A program made the position numbers and the translations under genes. Under the pieces are notes generated by a model. It was not told the origin of the DNA. It searched no databases and worked only from the letters and a program-made list of their open reading frames with translations. From contig JAOASG010000011.1 in NCBI GenBank assembly GCA_025210235.1, positions 62,001 to 126,000 on the forward strand: DNA of 64,000 nucleotides. The letters are read 5' to 3'. Position 1 is the stretch's first letter, and each line of letters begins with the position of its first letter. Source of the stretch: Vallitalea sp. GTDB taxonomy: Bacteria > Bacillota > Clostridia > Lachnospirales > Vallitaleaceae. Of the stretch, positions 18,281-26,635 are shown in pieces.

Positions 18281-19588
18281 TTGAATTATAAAGAAGCAGT
18301 AGAATATATACTTAATATACCAAAATTTGGAGTAAAATCAGGTCTTGATAATATAAAAACACTTCTACAATTATTAGGAAATCCAGAAAAAGATTTGAAG
18401 ATAATACATGTAGCAGGAACAAACGGTAAAGGTTCTGTTTGTACTATGCTTTCTTATATATTATGTGAACATGGATATAAAACAGGTCTATTCACCTCTC
18501 CACACTTAGTTAAAATAAATGAAAGAATTAAGATTAATAATAGTGATATAAGCGATGATGACTTAGTCGAAATATTAAATATTGTAAAAGAAAAAATTAA
18601 TTATATGGTTGAAAATGGTCATAATCACCCAACTTTTTTTGAAATTCTTGTAGCTATGACTTTTATTTATTTTAAAAAAGAAAAAGTGGATTTTGTTGTT
18701 TTGGAAACAGGACTTGGTGGAAGGTTAGATAGTACAAATATAATTAAAAATCCTATAGTTTCTGTAATAACGTCTATTGGATATGATCATGTCAATGTTC
18801 TAGGAAATACTCTTGAAGAAATTGCAAAAGAAAAAGCGGGTATAGTTAAAAATGGTAGACCCACGGTCTTATACTATGAACAACAAGTAATTTTTGATAC
18901 GTTTAAAGCAGAATGTTATAACAAAAAGTCCGAATTATATAGTTATAATAATTTTGAGTATAATATTTTAAAAAGAACCAAGAAAAACATTGATTTTTCT
19001 ATAAATAACAAGTATTATAAATATAAAGAGGTTTATTTGAATTCTATTGCAAATTACCAGATTATCAATAGTTCTATTGTACTCACTACTGTAGAAGTAT
19101 TAAAAAAAGAAGGAATAAATCTTACGGAACATAAGGTGTTAAATGGTCTTAGAAAATTTGAATGGCCTGGGAGAATGGAATATTTAAATGATAATTTGTT
19201 AATAGATGGAGCTCATAACGTTGAAGCTATTAAGATGTTTGTAAAAGATATGAATACAATATATAAAGATACAGAAATAAATATTTTATTTGCGAGTCTA
19301 AAAGATAAACCTTACGAAGAAATGATTAATGAGTTAAATAAATGTAATAATATAAATAATATAATTTTAACACAAGTAAGTAGTGAAAGAGCAGTCAATG
19401 TACATTTACTTGAAGAAATTTGTAGAAAAACAGGATTTCATAATATTTATTCAGAAGATAATATTGATGAAGCTTTAAAATATGCGTTAAAATTAAATTC
19501 AAAAGGCGAACTTGTTTGCTGTGTTGGATCACTTTATCTAGTAGGCTATGTTAAAAGCAAAATAAATGAGGAGGATTTATATGATTAA
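18281..19588 (+). CDS. folC: folylpolyglutamate synthase / dihydrofolate synthase
   Basis: FolC adds glutamate to folates, a Mur-ligase-like ATP-dependent reaction. The P-loop VAGTNGKGSVCTML lies near residues 45-58. FTSPHLVKINERIKIN is the folate-site segment near residue 70. ETGLGGRLDSTN near residue 145 and LIDGAHNVEAIKMF near residue 307 complete the family signatures. The 435 residues are full length. It starts with TTG 18281 after TTGGAGGT. The last codons overlap the start of the next small gene. valS-folC linkage is common in Firmicutes. Confidence 0.96.
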   Translation: MNYKEAVEYILNIPKFGVKSGLDNIKTLLQLLGNPEKDLKIIHVAGTNGKGSVCTMLSYILCEHGYKTGLFTSPHLVKINERIKINNSDISDDDLVEILNIVKEKINYMVENGHNHPTFFEILVAMTFIYFKKEKVDFVVLETGLGGRLDSTNIIKNPIVSVITSIGYDHVNVLGNTLEEIAKEKAGIVKNGRPTVLYYEQQVIFDTFKAECYNKKSELYSYNNFEYNILKRTKKNIDFSINNKYYKYKEVYLNSIANYQIINSSIVLTTVEVLKKEGINLTEHKVLNGLRKFEWPGRMEYLNDNLLIDGAHNVEAIKMFVKDMNTIYKDTEINILFASLKDKPYEEMINELNKCNNINNIILTQVSSERAVNVHLLEEICRKTGFHNIYSEDNIDEALKYALKLNSKGELVCCVGSLYLVGYVKSKINEEDLYD

Positions 19589-19727
19589 TTTTGAAGAAGA
19601 AATTAAAAGATTTAAACCATGCCTAGAAATAGAGGATACTGAAGAATCAATATATTCTTATGACTCAAAAGATGTTTCAGATATTTTACAAGAAATGATA
19701 AAAGAGATTAGAAATGATAATAAGTAA
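19581..19727 (+). CDS. 48-residue acidic protein coupled to folC, unknown function
   Basis: The short ORF starts at ATG 19581, inside the last codons of folC, with GAGGAGG ten bases upstream. It reads MINFEEEIKRFKP at the start and ends KEIRNDNK. It is acidic and probably helical, with one cysteine and no membrane segment. The overlap with the folC stop and the strong ribosome site support real translation. A similar small gene in related genomes would confirm it; I cannot name a family. Confidence 0.6.
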   Translation: MINFEEEIKRFKPCLEIEDTEESIYSYDSKDVSDILQEMIKEIRNDNK

Positions 19728-19741
19728 AGTGGTGAATTATA

Positions 19742-21142
19742 ATGAGTAAATTATGTATAAAATGTGGTAATCAATTAGATGAAGATTATTTTTGTACTAA
19801 TTGTGATATGAAAATTGATATATATGAGAAGATACAAAACACATCTAAGTTACTATATAATCAGGGATTACAAAAAGCTAAACTTAGAGATTTAAGTGGA
19901 GCTATTAGTGTATTAAAAAGAAGCTTGAAGTTAGACAAGAAAAATATAGATGCTAGAAATTTATTAGGTCTTGTTTATTTTGAAGTCGGAGAAGTAGTTC
20001 CTGCGTTACAACAATGGGTTATTAGTAAACATATACAAGAAGAAAATAATATTGCAGAATATTATCTTGAAAAAATACATCGTAATCAACATAAGTTAGA
20101 TACTCTAAATACCGCTATAAAAAAATATAATTTATCTATTGGATATATCCAACAAAATAGTACAGATCTAGCTATAATACAGCTTAAAAAAGTTATTAGT
20201 CTGAATCCAAAATTTATTAAAGCTTATTGTTTATTAGCACTTTGTTACATAAATGAAAATAATATAGCAAGGGCAAAAAAAATTCTACTAAAGGTACTTT
20301 CTATTGATAAAAATAACTATATTGCTTTAAAATATTATGAAGATATTACTACTGACAATGAAGAAGAAGAAAATATTCATATAATCGATAAACAAGAAGA
20401 AGTATACTCAGGTAATTCGGTAGTAAAAGAAAACAGAATCAGTCCATCAATATTACAATTTGCTTATGTAATATTTGGTATAATTATTGGTCTTTTAGTT
20501 GCAGTTTTTCTAGTTGTACCAGGGAAAGTCAAAGGTAAAACCAAAGAAGCTGATGATCTAAAGAAACAAATATTAGTTATGCAAGACGAATATGAAAGTA
20601 AAGAAAAAACTTTAAACGCTCAAATTAGCCAATTAAAATTAGAATTAGATAATAAAGATAAAATAGTTAATGATTATAAAGATAAAGAAGCTAATTATGA
20701 AGCTATGAGTAATCTTCAAGAGGCTCTTTCATTTAGTATTAATGATGATGAACTATCAGCAGCTAATAAATTATTTGATACAAAAAAAGATAATTTGTTA
20801 ACAGCTACATCAATAGAATTATATAATAAATTACGTAGTGAAATATATCCAAAAGTATCATCAAAAGCTTTTAATAATGGTAAGAGTTTATATAATAGAG
20901 GTAAGAACTCTAAAAATAAAGACACATTAAATACTGCTATTTCTCAATTTCAGTTATCATCAAAATTTGCTATTGGAGATGAACATTATTTAGATGATTT
21001 ACTTTATTATGAAGCTAGGTGTAATCAATTATTAAATAGAAAAGAAGAAGCGATTTCATTATTTGAAAAATTGCTTTCTAGATATCCTAAATCAACTTTT
21101 AAAGGTTGGACACAGTCACATCTAAATAGTTTAAAAAAATAA
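19742..21142 (+). CDS. zinc-ribbon and TPR protein with one membrane helix
   Basis: The 466-residue protein has an N-terminal zinc ribbon (CIKCG and CTNC; C5, C8, C18, C21). TPR-like helical repeats follow from about 30 to 205 (SGAISVLKRSLKLDKKNIDA, DLAIIQLKKVISLNPKFIKA). One transmembrane segment lies near 240-260 (IFGIIIGLLVAVFLVV), then a coiled coil to about 320, and a C-terminal TPR-like part (EEAISLFEKLLSRYPKS). The topology suggests a cytoplasmic TPR half and an external half with YbgF-like repeats. It likely scaffolds an envelope or division complex, but the partner is unknown. It follows folC at close spacing. Confidence 0.75.
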   Translation: MSKLCIKCGNQLDEDYFCTNCDMKIDIYEKIQNTSKLLYNQGLQKAKLRDLSGAISVLKRSLKLDKKNIDARNLLGLVYFEVGEVVPALQQWVISKHIQEENNIAEYYLEKIHRNQHKLDTLNTAIKKYNLSIGYIQQNSTDLAIIQLKKVISLNPKFIKAYCLLALCYINENNIARAKKILLKVLSIDKNNYIALKYYEDITTDNEEEENIHIIDKQEEVYSGNSVVKENRISPSILQFAYVIFGIIIGLLVAVFLVVPGKVKGKTKEADDLKKQILVMQDEYESKEKTLNAQISQLKLELDNKDKIVNDYKDKEANYEAMSNLQEALSFSINDDELSAANKLFDTKKDNLLTATSIELYNKLRSEIYPKVSSKAFNNGKSLYNRGKNSKNKDTLNTAISQFQLSSKFAIGDEHYLDDLLYYEARCNQLLNRKEEAISLFEKLLSRYPKSTFKGWTQSHLNSLKK

Positions 21143-21162
21143 TATAATTTCATATAACATTA

Positions 21163-21216
21163 AAAAACAGATTATTATTAAGGACTTTATGATTCTTTAA
21201 TATATAATCTGTTTTT
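21163..21216. terminator. hairpin with A-rich and T-rich flanks after the TPR gene
   Basis: AAAAACAGATTAT (21163-21175) pairs with ATAATCTGTTTTT (21204-21216) around a 28-base loop. The T-run at the 3-prime arm fits intrinsic termination, separating the folC-TPR unit from spoIIA. The spoIIA promoter should lie between here and 21423. I could not place a convincing sigma-H promoter there. Confidence 0.6.
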
Positions 21217-21422
21217 AATTTATAGGAAACCTATTAAATACATACACAAGGTATGACGAAAGAGTGTTATATTACATTAAATTTAGTCTTTAATTATGTT
21301 AATTTTATTGTAAATGTGTAATAACCTAAAAAAATAATTATAATTTATATAATAAAAAAAGGAAAATGGAAATTAATGGAGAATTTATAAAAATATGTAA
21401 ACTAATTAAAGGAGGAATTAAA

Positions 21423-21770
21423 GTGAGTATGCAATGTAAAATTATTAATAGAAACTTGGTTGTAAATGTTTCTGAAGAGCTTGATCATCATAATGCTGAA
21501 ATAATTAGAGATAAAATTGACAAATTAATAGTAAAAAATAATATAAAATGTGTTATTTTTGACTTTTCAAATACTAATTTCATGGATAGCTCTGGTATAG
21601 GAGTTATTATGGGAAGATATAAAAATATAAAAAATATGGGAGGTAATGTTGTTGTTACCAACATAAATAAAAGGATGGATAGAATATTTAAGATATCAGG
21701 TTTATATAGGATTATTAAGAATTATGATAATGTAGATTTAGCATTAAAAGATATATCTAATATTGGGTAA
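21423..21770 (+). CDS. spoIIAA: anti-anti-sigma factor SpoIIAA
   Basis: SpoIIAA is the STAS-domain switch that, when dephosphorylated, frees sigma F from SpoIIAB in the forespore. The motif FMDSSGIGVIMGRYK carries the phosphorylated serine, S57 with the start used here, matching the B. subtilis region. The start is GTG 21423, six bases after AAAGGAGGA; ATG 21429 is the alternative. The frame extends to 21366, but that would add a non-homologous 19-residue tail upstream of the ribosome site. It is the first gene of the tricistronic spoIIA operon. Confidence 0.96.
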   Translation: MSMQCKIINRNLVVNVSEELDHHNAEIIRDKIDKLIVKNNIKCVIFDFSNTNFMDSSGIGVIMGRYKNIKNMGGNVVVTNINKRMDRIFKISGLYRIIKNYDNVDLALKDISNIG

Positions 21771-21826
21771 TTAAATTTTTAGAATAAATTGGTATTAAAC
21801 CATATGATAAATTAAGGGGGATAATC

Positions 21827-22264
21827 ATGAAATATGAAAATGAAATCAATATTGAATTTAGTAGTAAATCACAAAATGAATCTTTTGCAAGAGTTGTAAT
21901 TGCAGCATTTGTAGCTCAGCTTGATCCAACTCTTGAAGAATTATCTGACATAAAAACAGCAGTTTCAGAAGCTGTAACTAATTCAATAATACATGGTTAT
22001 GAAGAATATACTGGTAAAGTTCATATGTATTGTAAAATTATAGATAATAAGATTCTTATAGAAATTAAAGATTTTGGTAAAGGAATTAAAGATGTAAATA
22101 AAGCTCGGGAACCATTATTTACATCTAAGCCTGAATTAGAACGTTCTGGTATGGGTTTTACAGTTATGGAAACATTTATGGATGAAGTTGAAGTAGAAAC
22201 AAAAATAGGAGTTGGAACTAAAATAACTCTTAGGAAAAAGCTTGATAGCTTAGAAAAGGTTTGA
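21827..22264 (+). CDS. spoIIAB: anti-sigma F factor / serine kinase SpoIIAB
   Basis: SpoIIAB binds and inhibits sigma F and phosphorylates SpoIIAA. The 145-residue GHKL kinase has the N box [12 protein letters not shown] near residue 46, the G1 box [12 protein letters not shown] near residue 80, and the [14 protein letters not shown] lid region near residue 110. Length and motifs match the family closely. AGGGGG precedes the ATG. It lies between spoIIAA and sigF, as in other spore formers. Confidence 0.97.
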   Translation: MKYENEINIEFSSKSQNESFARVVIAAFVAQLDPTLEELSDIKTAVSEAVTNSIIHGYEEYTGKVHMYCKIIDNKILIEIKDFGKGIKDVNKAREPLFTSKPELERSGMGFTVMETFMDEVEVETKIGVGTKITLRKKLDSLEKV

Positions 22265-22277
22265 GAAGGTGTTAAAT

Positions 22278-22994
22278 ATGGATAAAACACTAGAACTTAT
22301 AAAAGAATCTCAAAATGGAAATCAATTAGCAAGAGAACAAATTGTTGAGAATAATATAGGGTTAATATGGAGTATAGTAAAAAGATTTTCTAATCGAGGA
22401 TATGAGCTAGATGATTTATTTCAGATAGGAAGTATAGGATTAATTAAAGCAATAGATAAATTTGATTTATCTTATAATGTTAGGTTTTCTACTTATGCGG
22501 TTCCAATGATAATGGGAGAAATAAAAAGGCATATAAGAGATGACGGAATGATAAAAGTAAGTAGATCATTAAAAGAAATTGCTAATAAAGTTCGTGTTAA
22601 TAAAGAGATTTTAAATAAAAAATTAGGTAGAGAGCCGACTATAGAAGAAATATCAAAAGAAATTAAGATACCTATAGAAGAAATTATTATGGCATTAGAA
22701 TCAAATGCTGAAGTTGAGTCTTTATATAAAACAATTCATCAAGGAGATGGACATCCTATATTTCTTATAGATAAATTAGATAATAGCACAGAGGATAATA
22801 ATTTAATGATTGATAAAATTGCTCTTCGTCAAATTATACAACAATTATCACCAAAAGAAATGGAATTAATTATTCTTAGATATTATAAAGATAAAACTCA
22901 AACAGAAATAGCTGAAAAAATTGGAATATCTCAAGTTCAAGTATCACGATTAGAAAAAAAAATTCTAAAACAGTTAAAAGAAAAACTATCATAA
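22278..22994 (+). CDS. sigF: forespore RNA polymerase sigma factor SigF
   Basis: SigF is the first forespore-specific sigma factor. Region 2 has YELDDLFQIGSIGLIKAIDKF and FSTYAVPMIMGEIKRHIRD. Region 3 contains EISKEIKIPIEEI, and region 4 ends with the helix-turn-helix QTEIAEKIGISQVQVSRLEK. The start is ATG 22278 after GAGAAGG; GTG 22269 is a weaker alternative. It closes the spoIIA operon and is followed by a terminator. Confidence 0.97.
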   Translation: MDKTLELIKESQNGNQLAREQIVENNIGLIWSIVKRFSNRGYELDDLFQIGSIGLIKAIDKFDLSYNVRFSTYAVPMIMGEIKRHIRDDGMIKVSRSLKEIANKVRVNKEILNKKLGREPTIEEISKEIKIPIEEIIMALESNAEVESLYKTIHQGDGHPIFLIDKLDNSTEDNNLMIDKIALRQIIQQLSPKEMELIILRYYKDKTQTEIAEKIGISQVQVSRLEKKILKQLKEKLS

Positions 22995-22999
22995 TTTTA

Positions 23000-23051
23000 A
23001 ATCTATGTTTAATTAGGTTAGAGATAACTTTAATTAATCATAGATTTTTTA
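23000..23051 (+). terminator. terminator after sigF
   Basis: AATCTATGTTTAATTA (23000-23015) pairs in 15 of 16 positions with TAATTAATCATAGATT (23031-23046). The run TTTTT follows. It separates spoIIA from the spoVA cluster. Confidence 0.75.
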
Positions 23052-23146
23052 TTTTATTTTTTTGAACTAATTACCAGAATAGTAAAGTAATATATTTCAA
23101 AAAATATTACTAGAAATATATAATATAATTTTAAGCAGGTGATTAA

Positions 23147-23272
23147 ATGAAACATAAAAAAATTTTTTTAATAGCTGTTATACTTTCTTTAGTACTTATA
23201 TCTATAATGACATATTTATATGTTAATAAAGAAACAGATATAACTTATCAAGGAACGTTTCTTATTTTATAG
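23147..23272 (+). CDS. 41-residue single-helix membrane peptide preceding spoVAA
   Basis: The short ORF reads MKHKKIFLIAVILSLVLISI at the start, one transmembrane helix with a basic N-terminus. A short tail ends in TYQGTFLIL. GCAGGTGAT lies just upstream of the ATG. It sits between the sigF terminator and spoVAA, 73 bases before spoVAA, and may be the first gene of the spoVA transcript. I do not know a named family. A true gene is supported by the ribosome site, the membrane-peptide composition and the operon position. Confidence 0.5.
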   Translation: MKHKKIFLIAVILSLVLISIMTYLYVNKETDITYQGTFLIL

Positions 23273-23345
23273 CGATCAGCGCAAAATCAATTTATATAAC
23301 ACATTAAGTTTTTGGAGGGAAAGTATAATAGTAAAGGATGAGTAT

Positions 23346-23966
23346 ATGAGTATTGTTTATATAAAGGCTAGTAAAAAAGTGGATATTATTGGAAATAAAG
23401 AAGTATTCATTAAAGATATTGCAGAGATTGAAGGAGATAAAGATATTACTGATGGTATAAAAAAAATAAGAGTCTTTAAAATAAAAAATGATAAGAAGAA
23501 AAATTATCTTTTATCCATCATACAAATAATTACTAAAATACAAGAAAAATTTAAAGATACAGTTATTCATAATGTAGGTGAAGAAGATATTATTGTATCT
23601 TATAGTCCTACAAAAAATAAATCAAAATATGAAAAAATAATTAATGTATTTAAAGTTTTCTTTGTTAGTATGATTATGTTTACTGGAGGAGGTATTGCTA
23701 TTATGACATTCCATACAGATGCAGCTGTGCCAGATGTTTTTGTTAGATTATATAGTTTGTTTTTAGGAAAAGAGAATTTAAATCCACTAATTATAGAAAT
23801 TCCATATTCAATTGGTATTGCAGTAGGTATTATTGTGTTCTTTAACCATTTTTCAACAAAGAGATTAACGGATGATCCTACTCCAATCGAAGTAGAAATG
23901 AGACTATATGAAAGAGACGTTGAAGATTGTATTATTGAAAATTTAGTTGATGAAAGGAATAATTAA
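23346..23966 (+). CDS. spoVAA: stage V sporulation protein AA
   Basis: SpoVAA belongs to the SpoVA complex that moves calcium dipicolinate into the forespore and releases it at germination. The 206 residues have a soluble N-terminal part and two membrane segments near 105-125 and 155-172. The conserved sequence FHTDAAVPDVFVRLYSLFLG is followed by IPYSIGIAVGIIVFFNHF and PTPIEVEMRLYERDVED. All align well with Bacillus SpoVAA by eye. The start codon is ATG 23346 with a modest AAGGATGAG before it. A stronger GGAGGG lies further up at 23314-23319 and would suit an ATA codon at 23325 or 23328, so the exact start is uncertain. Confidence 0.92.
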   Translation: MSIVYIKASKKVDIIGNKEVFIKDIAEIEGDKDITDGIKKIRVFKIKNDKKKNYLLSIIQIITKIQEKFKDTVIHNVGEEDIIVSYSPTKNKSKYEKIINVFKVFFVSMIMFTGGGIAIMTFHTDAAVPDVFVRLYSLFLGKENLNPLIIEIPYSIGIAVGIIVFFNHFSTKRLTDDPTPIEVEMRLYERDVEDCIIENLVDERNN

Positions 23967-23968
23967 AT

Positions 23969-24400
23969 ATGTACCTTCAGTATCTTCTATTAATTATTAT
24001 AGGGTTTAGCGGTGGGGTAATTATTTCAGGAGGGGTTTTTGCTTTTATTGCAATTATTGGTGTTGTTCCTAGACTAGCTCAGAAAACTAAAACTCAAAAA
24101 CATATTTGTGTTTATGAAGATGCTATTATGCTTGGTGGAATCTTTGGTTCATTAGTAATGATTTTAGATTTTAAATTAATAATAGGAGGAATTGGTGGAG
24201 CAATATATGGTTTTTTTTCAGGAATATTTATAGGATCACTAGCAGTATCTTTAGCAGAAATATTAGATGTATTACCTATATTATCACGTAGGTTAAGTCT
24301 AAAGGTAGGTATGGCATATTTTATTGTTTCACTAGCAGTGGGTAAATTATTAGGTTCTCTATTATATTTTATTATTCCTGGATTTTACTCATTAAAGTAA
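23969..24400 (+). CDS. spoVAB: stage V sporulation protein AB
   Basis: The 143-residue membrane protein has four predicted helices. FSGGVIISGGVFAFIAIIGV and VPRLAQKTKTQKHICVYEDA are family signatures, as are FSGIFIGSLAVSLAEILDVL and PILSRRLSLKVG. SpoVAB acts with SpoVAA in the dipicolinate complex. It starts two bases after the spoVAA stop. The gap that follows it (24401-24522) contains a degenerate repeat element. Confidence 0.93.
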   Translation: MYLQYLLLIIIGFSGGVIISGGVFAFIAIIGVVPRLAQKTKTQKHICVYEDAIMLGGIFGSLVMILDFKLIIGGIGGAIYGFFSGIFIGSLAVSLAEILDVLPILSRRLSLKVGMAYFIVSLAVGKLLGSLLYFIIPGFYSLK

Positions 24401-24406
24401 AGAATA

Positions 24407-24500
24407 GTAATTGTAAAAACAAGAACTAAATTCTTTACTACAATATATAGATTTTATATTCAATGACAGGCATATTATTATAAATAATTGTTTTGCAAAT
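24407..24500 (-). repeat. degenerate MITE-like element, copy 0, inside the spoVA operon
   Basis: GTAATTGTAAAAACAAGAAC at 24407, then AAATTCTTTACTACAATATA, match the reverse complement of the better preserved copy at 29386-29498 over most of the left half. The right end, ATTGTTTTGCAAA, keeps the terminal repeat. The middle has diverged. It lies between spoVAB and spoVAC, so it must be transcribed with the operon unless an internal promoter exists. Confidence 0.6.
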
Positions 24501-24522
24501 AAATAAATAAAAGGAGCAAAAT

Positions 24523-24978
24523 ATGGCAAATTTTAATCAACAAAAAAAAGAATTTCAAAAATTGGTAGATGAATCATCTCCTAAAGCAAGTTTATTAAAA
24601 AATTGCATTTGGGCTTTTGTAGTTGGTGGAATTATATGTTGCATTGGTCAAGGAATAACTGATATTTTGATATATGTTGTAGGTCTTACTAAAGATACGG
24701 CAGCTACTTTTACTAGTATTATTTTAGTGTTTATTGGTGCATTACTTACAGGACTAGATGTTTATGACAGTATAGGTAAAAAAGCAGGAGCAGGTTCTAT
24801 AGTTCCCATAACTGGGTTTGCTAACTCAATTGTATCTCCTGCAATTGAATATAAAAAAGAAGGTTATGTTTTTGGAGTTGGGACAAAGATATTTACTATT
24901 GCAGGACCAGTAATATTATATGGCATAATTTCTTCAGTAATTGTTGGTTTAATTTATTATATGATAGGTGTTAGTTGA
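24523..24978 (+). CDS. spoVAC: stage V sporulation protein AC
   Basis: SpoVAC is thought to form the mechanosensitive pore of the dipicolinate channel in the inner spore membrane. The 151-residue protein has four to five hydrophobic helices. Signatures are CIWAFVVGGIICCIGQGITD, DVYDSIGKKAGAGSIVPITG and FANSIVSPAIEYKKEGYVFG. AAGGAGC precedes the ATG. It is followed by spoVAD after 47 bases, in which TTAGTTGAT and ATCAACTAA form a small hairpin overlapping the spoVAC stop. Confidence 0.96.
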   Translation: MANFNQQKKEFQKLVDESSPKASLLKNCIWAFVVGGIICCIGQGITDILIYVVGLTKDTAATFTSIILVFIGALLTGLDVYDSIGKKAGAGSIVPITGFANSIVSPAIEYKKEGYVFGVGTKIFTIAGPVILYGIISSVIVGLIYYMIGVS

Positions 24979-25025
24979 TGCGCTAAAAAATCAACTAATG
25001 TAGTTTTGGGAAAGGACGAGATAGC

Positions 25026-26036
25026 ATGGGAAATCCAATAGGTGAACAAACAATAGCTTTTGGTAATCCACCAATTATAGTTGGATTTGGAAATATAGTT
25101 GGACCTAAAGAGGGAGAAGGATTATTAAAAGAATATTATGATGAGATATTAGAAGATTCATTGTGGGGAGAAGAAACTTGGGAAAAAGCGGAAAGTAAAA
25201 TCTTAAATACAGCAATCAATTCAGCAATTGATAATGCTGAAATAGTAAAAAATGATATTAGATATATTTTTGCAGGAGATTTATTAAATCAATTGATAGC
25301 TAGTACATTTGCTATTAGGGATTTAGAAAAACCTTTTTTTGGATTATATGGAGCTTGTTCTACAATGGGTGAATCACTCATATTAGCTTCTATGGCTGTA
25401 GAGGGAGGTTTTGCAGACTATTGTGTTGCTGCAACGTCAAGTCATTTTTGTGGAGCAGAAAAACAATTTAGATATCCTTTAGAATTTGGAAATCAAAGAC
25501 CTTTAACTGCAACTTGGACAGTAACTGGTAGTGGAGCTGTTGTTGTAGGTAATAAAGGTAATGGACCGAAAATTACCCATGTAACACCTGGAAAAATAGT
25601 TGATTTAGGTATAAAAGATACTATGAATATGGGAGCGGCAATGGCACCTGCAGCAGTTGATACATTAGTTACTCACTTTAAGGATACTGGTAGAAATCCT
25701 GATGATTATGATTTAATTGCAACTGGAGATTTGGGAATGGTTGGAAAAGAACTTGTTGTTGAACTAGTAGCTAAAGAAGGATATAATTTAGGTGCTAATT
25801 ATACTGATTGCGGAGTTGAGATATTTGATAGTAAGAAACAAGATACTCACGCTGGAGGAAGTGGTTGTGGTTGTTCTGCGGTTACACTCACAGGATATAT
25901 TTTAAAAGAAATGGCAAAAGGAACTTTTAATAGAATACTATTTGTACCAACAGGAGCGTTATTAAGTCCTAGTAGTAGTTTTCAAGGGGAAAGTATACCT
26001 GGAATTGCTCATGCAGTAGTTATAGAAAATATTTAA
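25026..26036 (+). CDS. spoVAD: stage V sporulation protein AD
   Basis: SpoVAD has a thiolase-like fold and binds dipicolinic acid directly during its uptake into the forespore. Signatures in the 336 residues are GLYGACSTMGESLILASMAV near residue 112, TATWTVTGSGAVVV near residue 160 and THAGGSGCGCSAVTLTGYIL near residue 277. AAAGGACGAG precedes the ATG. It is a peripheral protein docked on SpoVAC and SpoVAE. Confidence 0.97.
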   Translation: MGNPIGEQTIAFGNPPIIVGFGNIVGPKEGEGLLKEYYDEILEDSLWGEETWEKAESKILNTAINSAIDNAEIVKNDIRYIFAGDLLNQLIASTFAIRDLEKPFFGLYGACSTMGESLILASMAVEGGFADYCVAATSSHFCGAEKQFRYPLEFGNQRPLTATWTVTGSGAVVVGNKGNGPKITHVTPGKIVDLGIKDTMNMGAAMAPAAVDTLVTHFKDTGRNPDDYDLIATGDLGMVGKELVVELVAKEGYNLGANYTDCGVEIFDSKKQDTHAGGSGCGCSAVTLTGYILKEMAKGTFNRILFVPTGALLSPSSSFQGESIPGIAHAVVIENI

Positions 26037-26051
26037 TGGAGAAGTGATATA

Positions 26052-26411
26052 ATGGTTGAATATATTAAAGTTTTTATTACTGGGGGTATTATATGTGTAA
26101 TTGCACAAATTCTAATGGATAAAACTAAGTTAATGCCAGCTAGAATATTAGTATTATATGTATCACTTGGAACTTTTTTAACTGGATTAGGACTATATCA
26201 ACACATAGTAGATTTTGGTGGTTCAGGTGCGACAGTTCCTTTAATAGGTTTTGGATATTCATTAGGTAAAGGTGTTATAAAAGAAGTTGAAAAATCAGGA
26301 TTTTTAGGAGTGTTTACTGGAGGATTGATGGCTACTTCTGGAGGTATAACCGCAGCTTTGTTATTTGGTTATTTAGCAGCTATATTATTTAAACCAAAAG
26401 ATACAAAATAA
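26052..26411 (+). CDS. spoVAE: stage V sporulation protein AE (AEb type)
   Basis: The 119-residue membrane protein has three to four helices. Signatures are FITGGIICVIAQILMDKTKL, GGSGATVPLIGFGYSLGKGV and GVFTGGLMATSGGITAALLF. SpoVAEb forms the membrane part of the dipicolinate uptake complex with SpoVAC. It is the last spoVA gene here. spoVAF and spoVAEa are absent, which is usual in Clostridia. Confidence 0.95.
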   Translation: MVEYIKVFITGGIICVIAQILMDKTKLMPARILVLYVSLGTFLTGLGLYQHIVDFGGSGATVPLIGFGYSLGKGVIKEVEKSGFLGVFTGGLMATSGGITAALLFGYLAAILFKPKDTK

Positions 26412-26444
26412 CAACAGTAACTTTTCTATAAATTACTTTGAGGT

Positions 26445-26576
26445 TTCCGCGGATATGGTATATGGTAATATAACGTCAGCAGATTAAACGTCCGTGTTTA
26501 ATAAGGTCACTGAAAAACATCTTTTAGTTGATTCTTTAATACAATATGTTTACCATATACCATATCCGCTAGGCTA
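26445..26576. repeat. dispersed repeat R, copy 3: hairpin with nested repeat fragments
   Basis: The arms CGGATATGGTATATGGTAA (26450-26468) and TTACCATATACCATATCCG (26550-26568) are perfect inverted repeats, the same arms as the small hairpin at 5991-6032. The 80-base loop is a mosaic: about 35 bases matching copy 1 at 5160-5193, a half-site GGTCACTGAAAAA shared with 45259-45299, and 26523-26550 matching the arm of the MITE-like family. It lies after spoVAE, facing the convergent PBP gene. Confidence 0.6.
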
Positions 26577-26635
26577 TTTCATGTAAGATATTTCATAAAA
26601 AATGATATAAACGTTTCCTATAGAGAGAATCTATA

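Noticed and set aside
21217..21422. Possible sigma-H promoter for spoIIA (AAGGTATG near 21250)
   Set aside because: The -10 region does not fit the sigma-H consensus at the right spacing, so no promoter was called.
23052..23146. Possible sigma-G promoter before the spoVA cluster
   Set aside because: GAATA is present near 23077 but no CATNNTA follows at 17-18 bases.
24979..25025. AATCAACTAATGTAGTTTTG between spoVAC and spoVAD as another MITE fragment
   Set aside because: About 20 bases match the arm, but it also forms a simple hairpin with the spoVAC stop region; too short to call.
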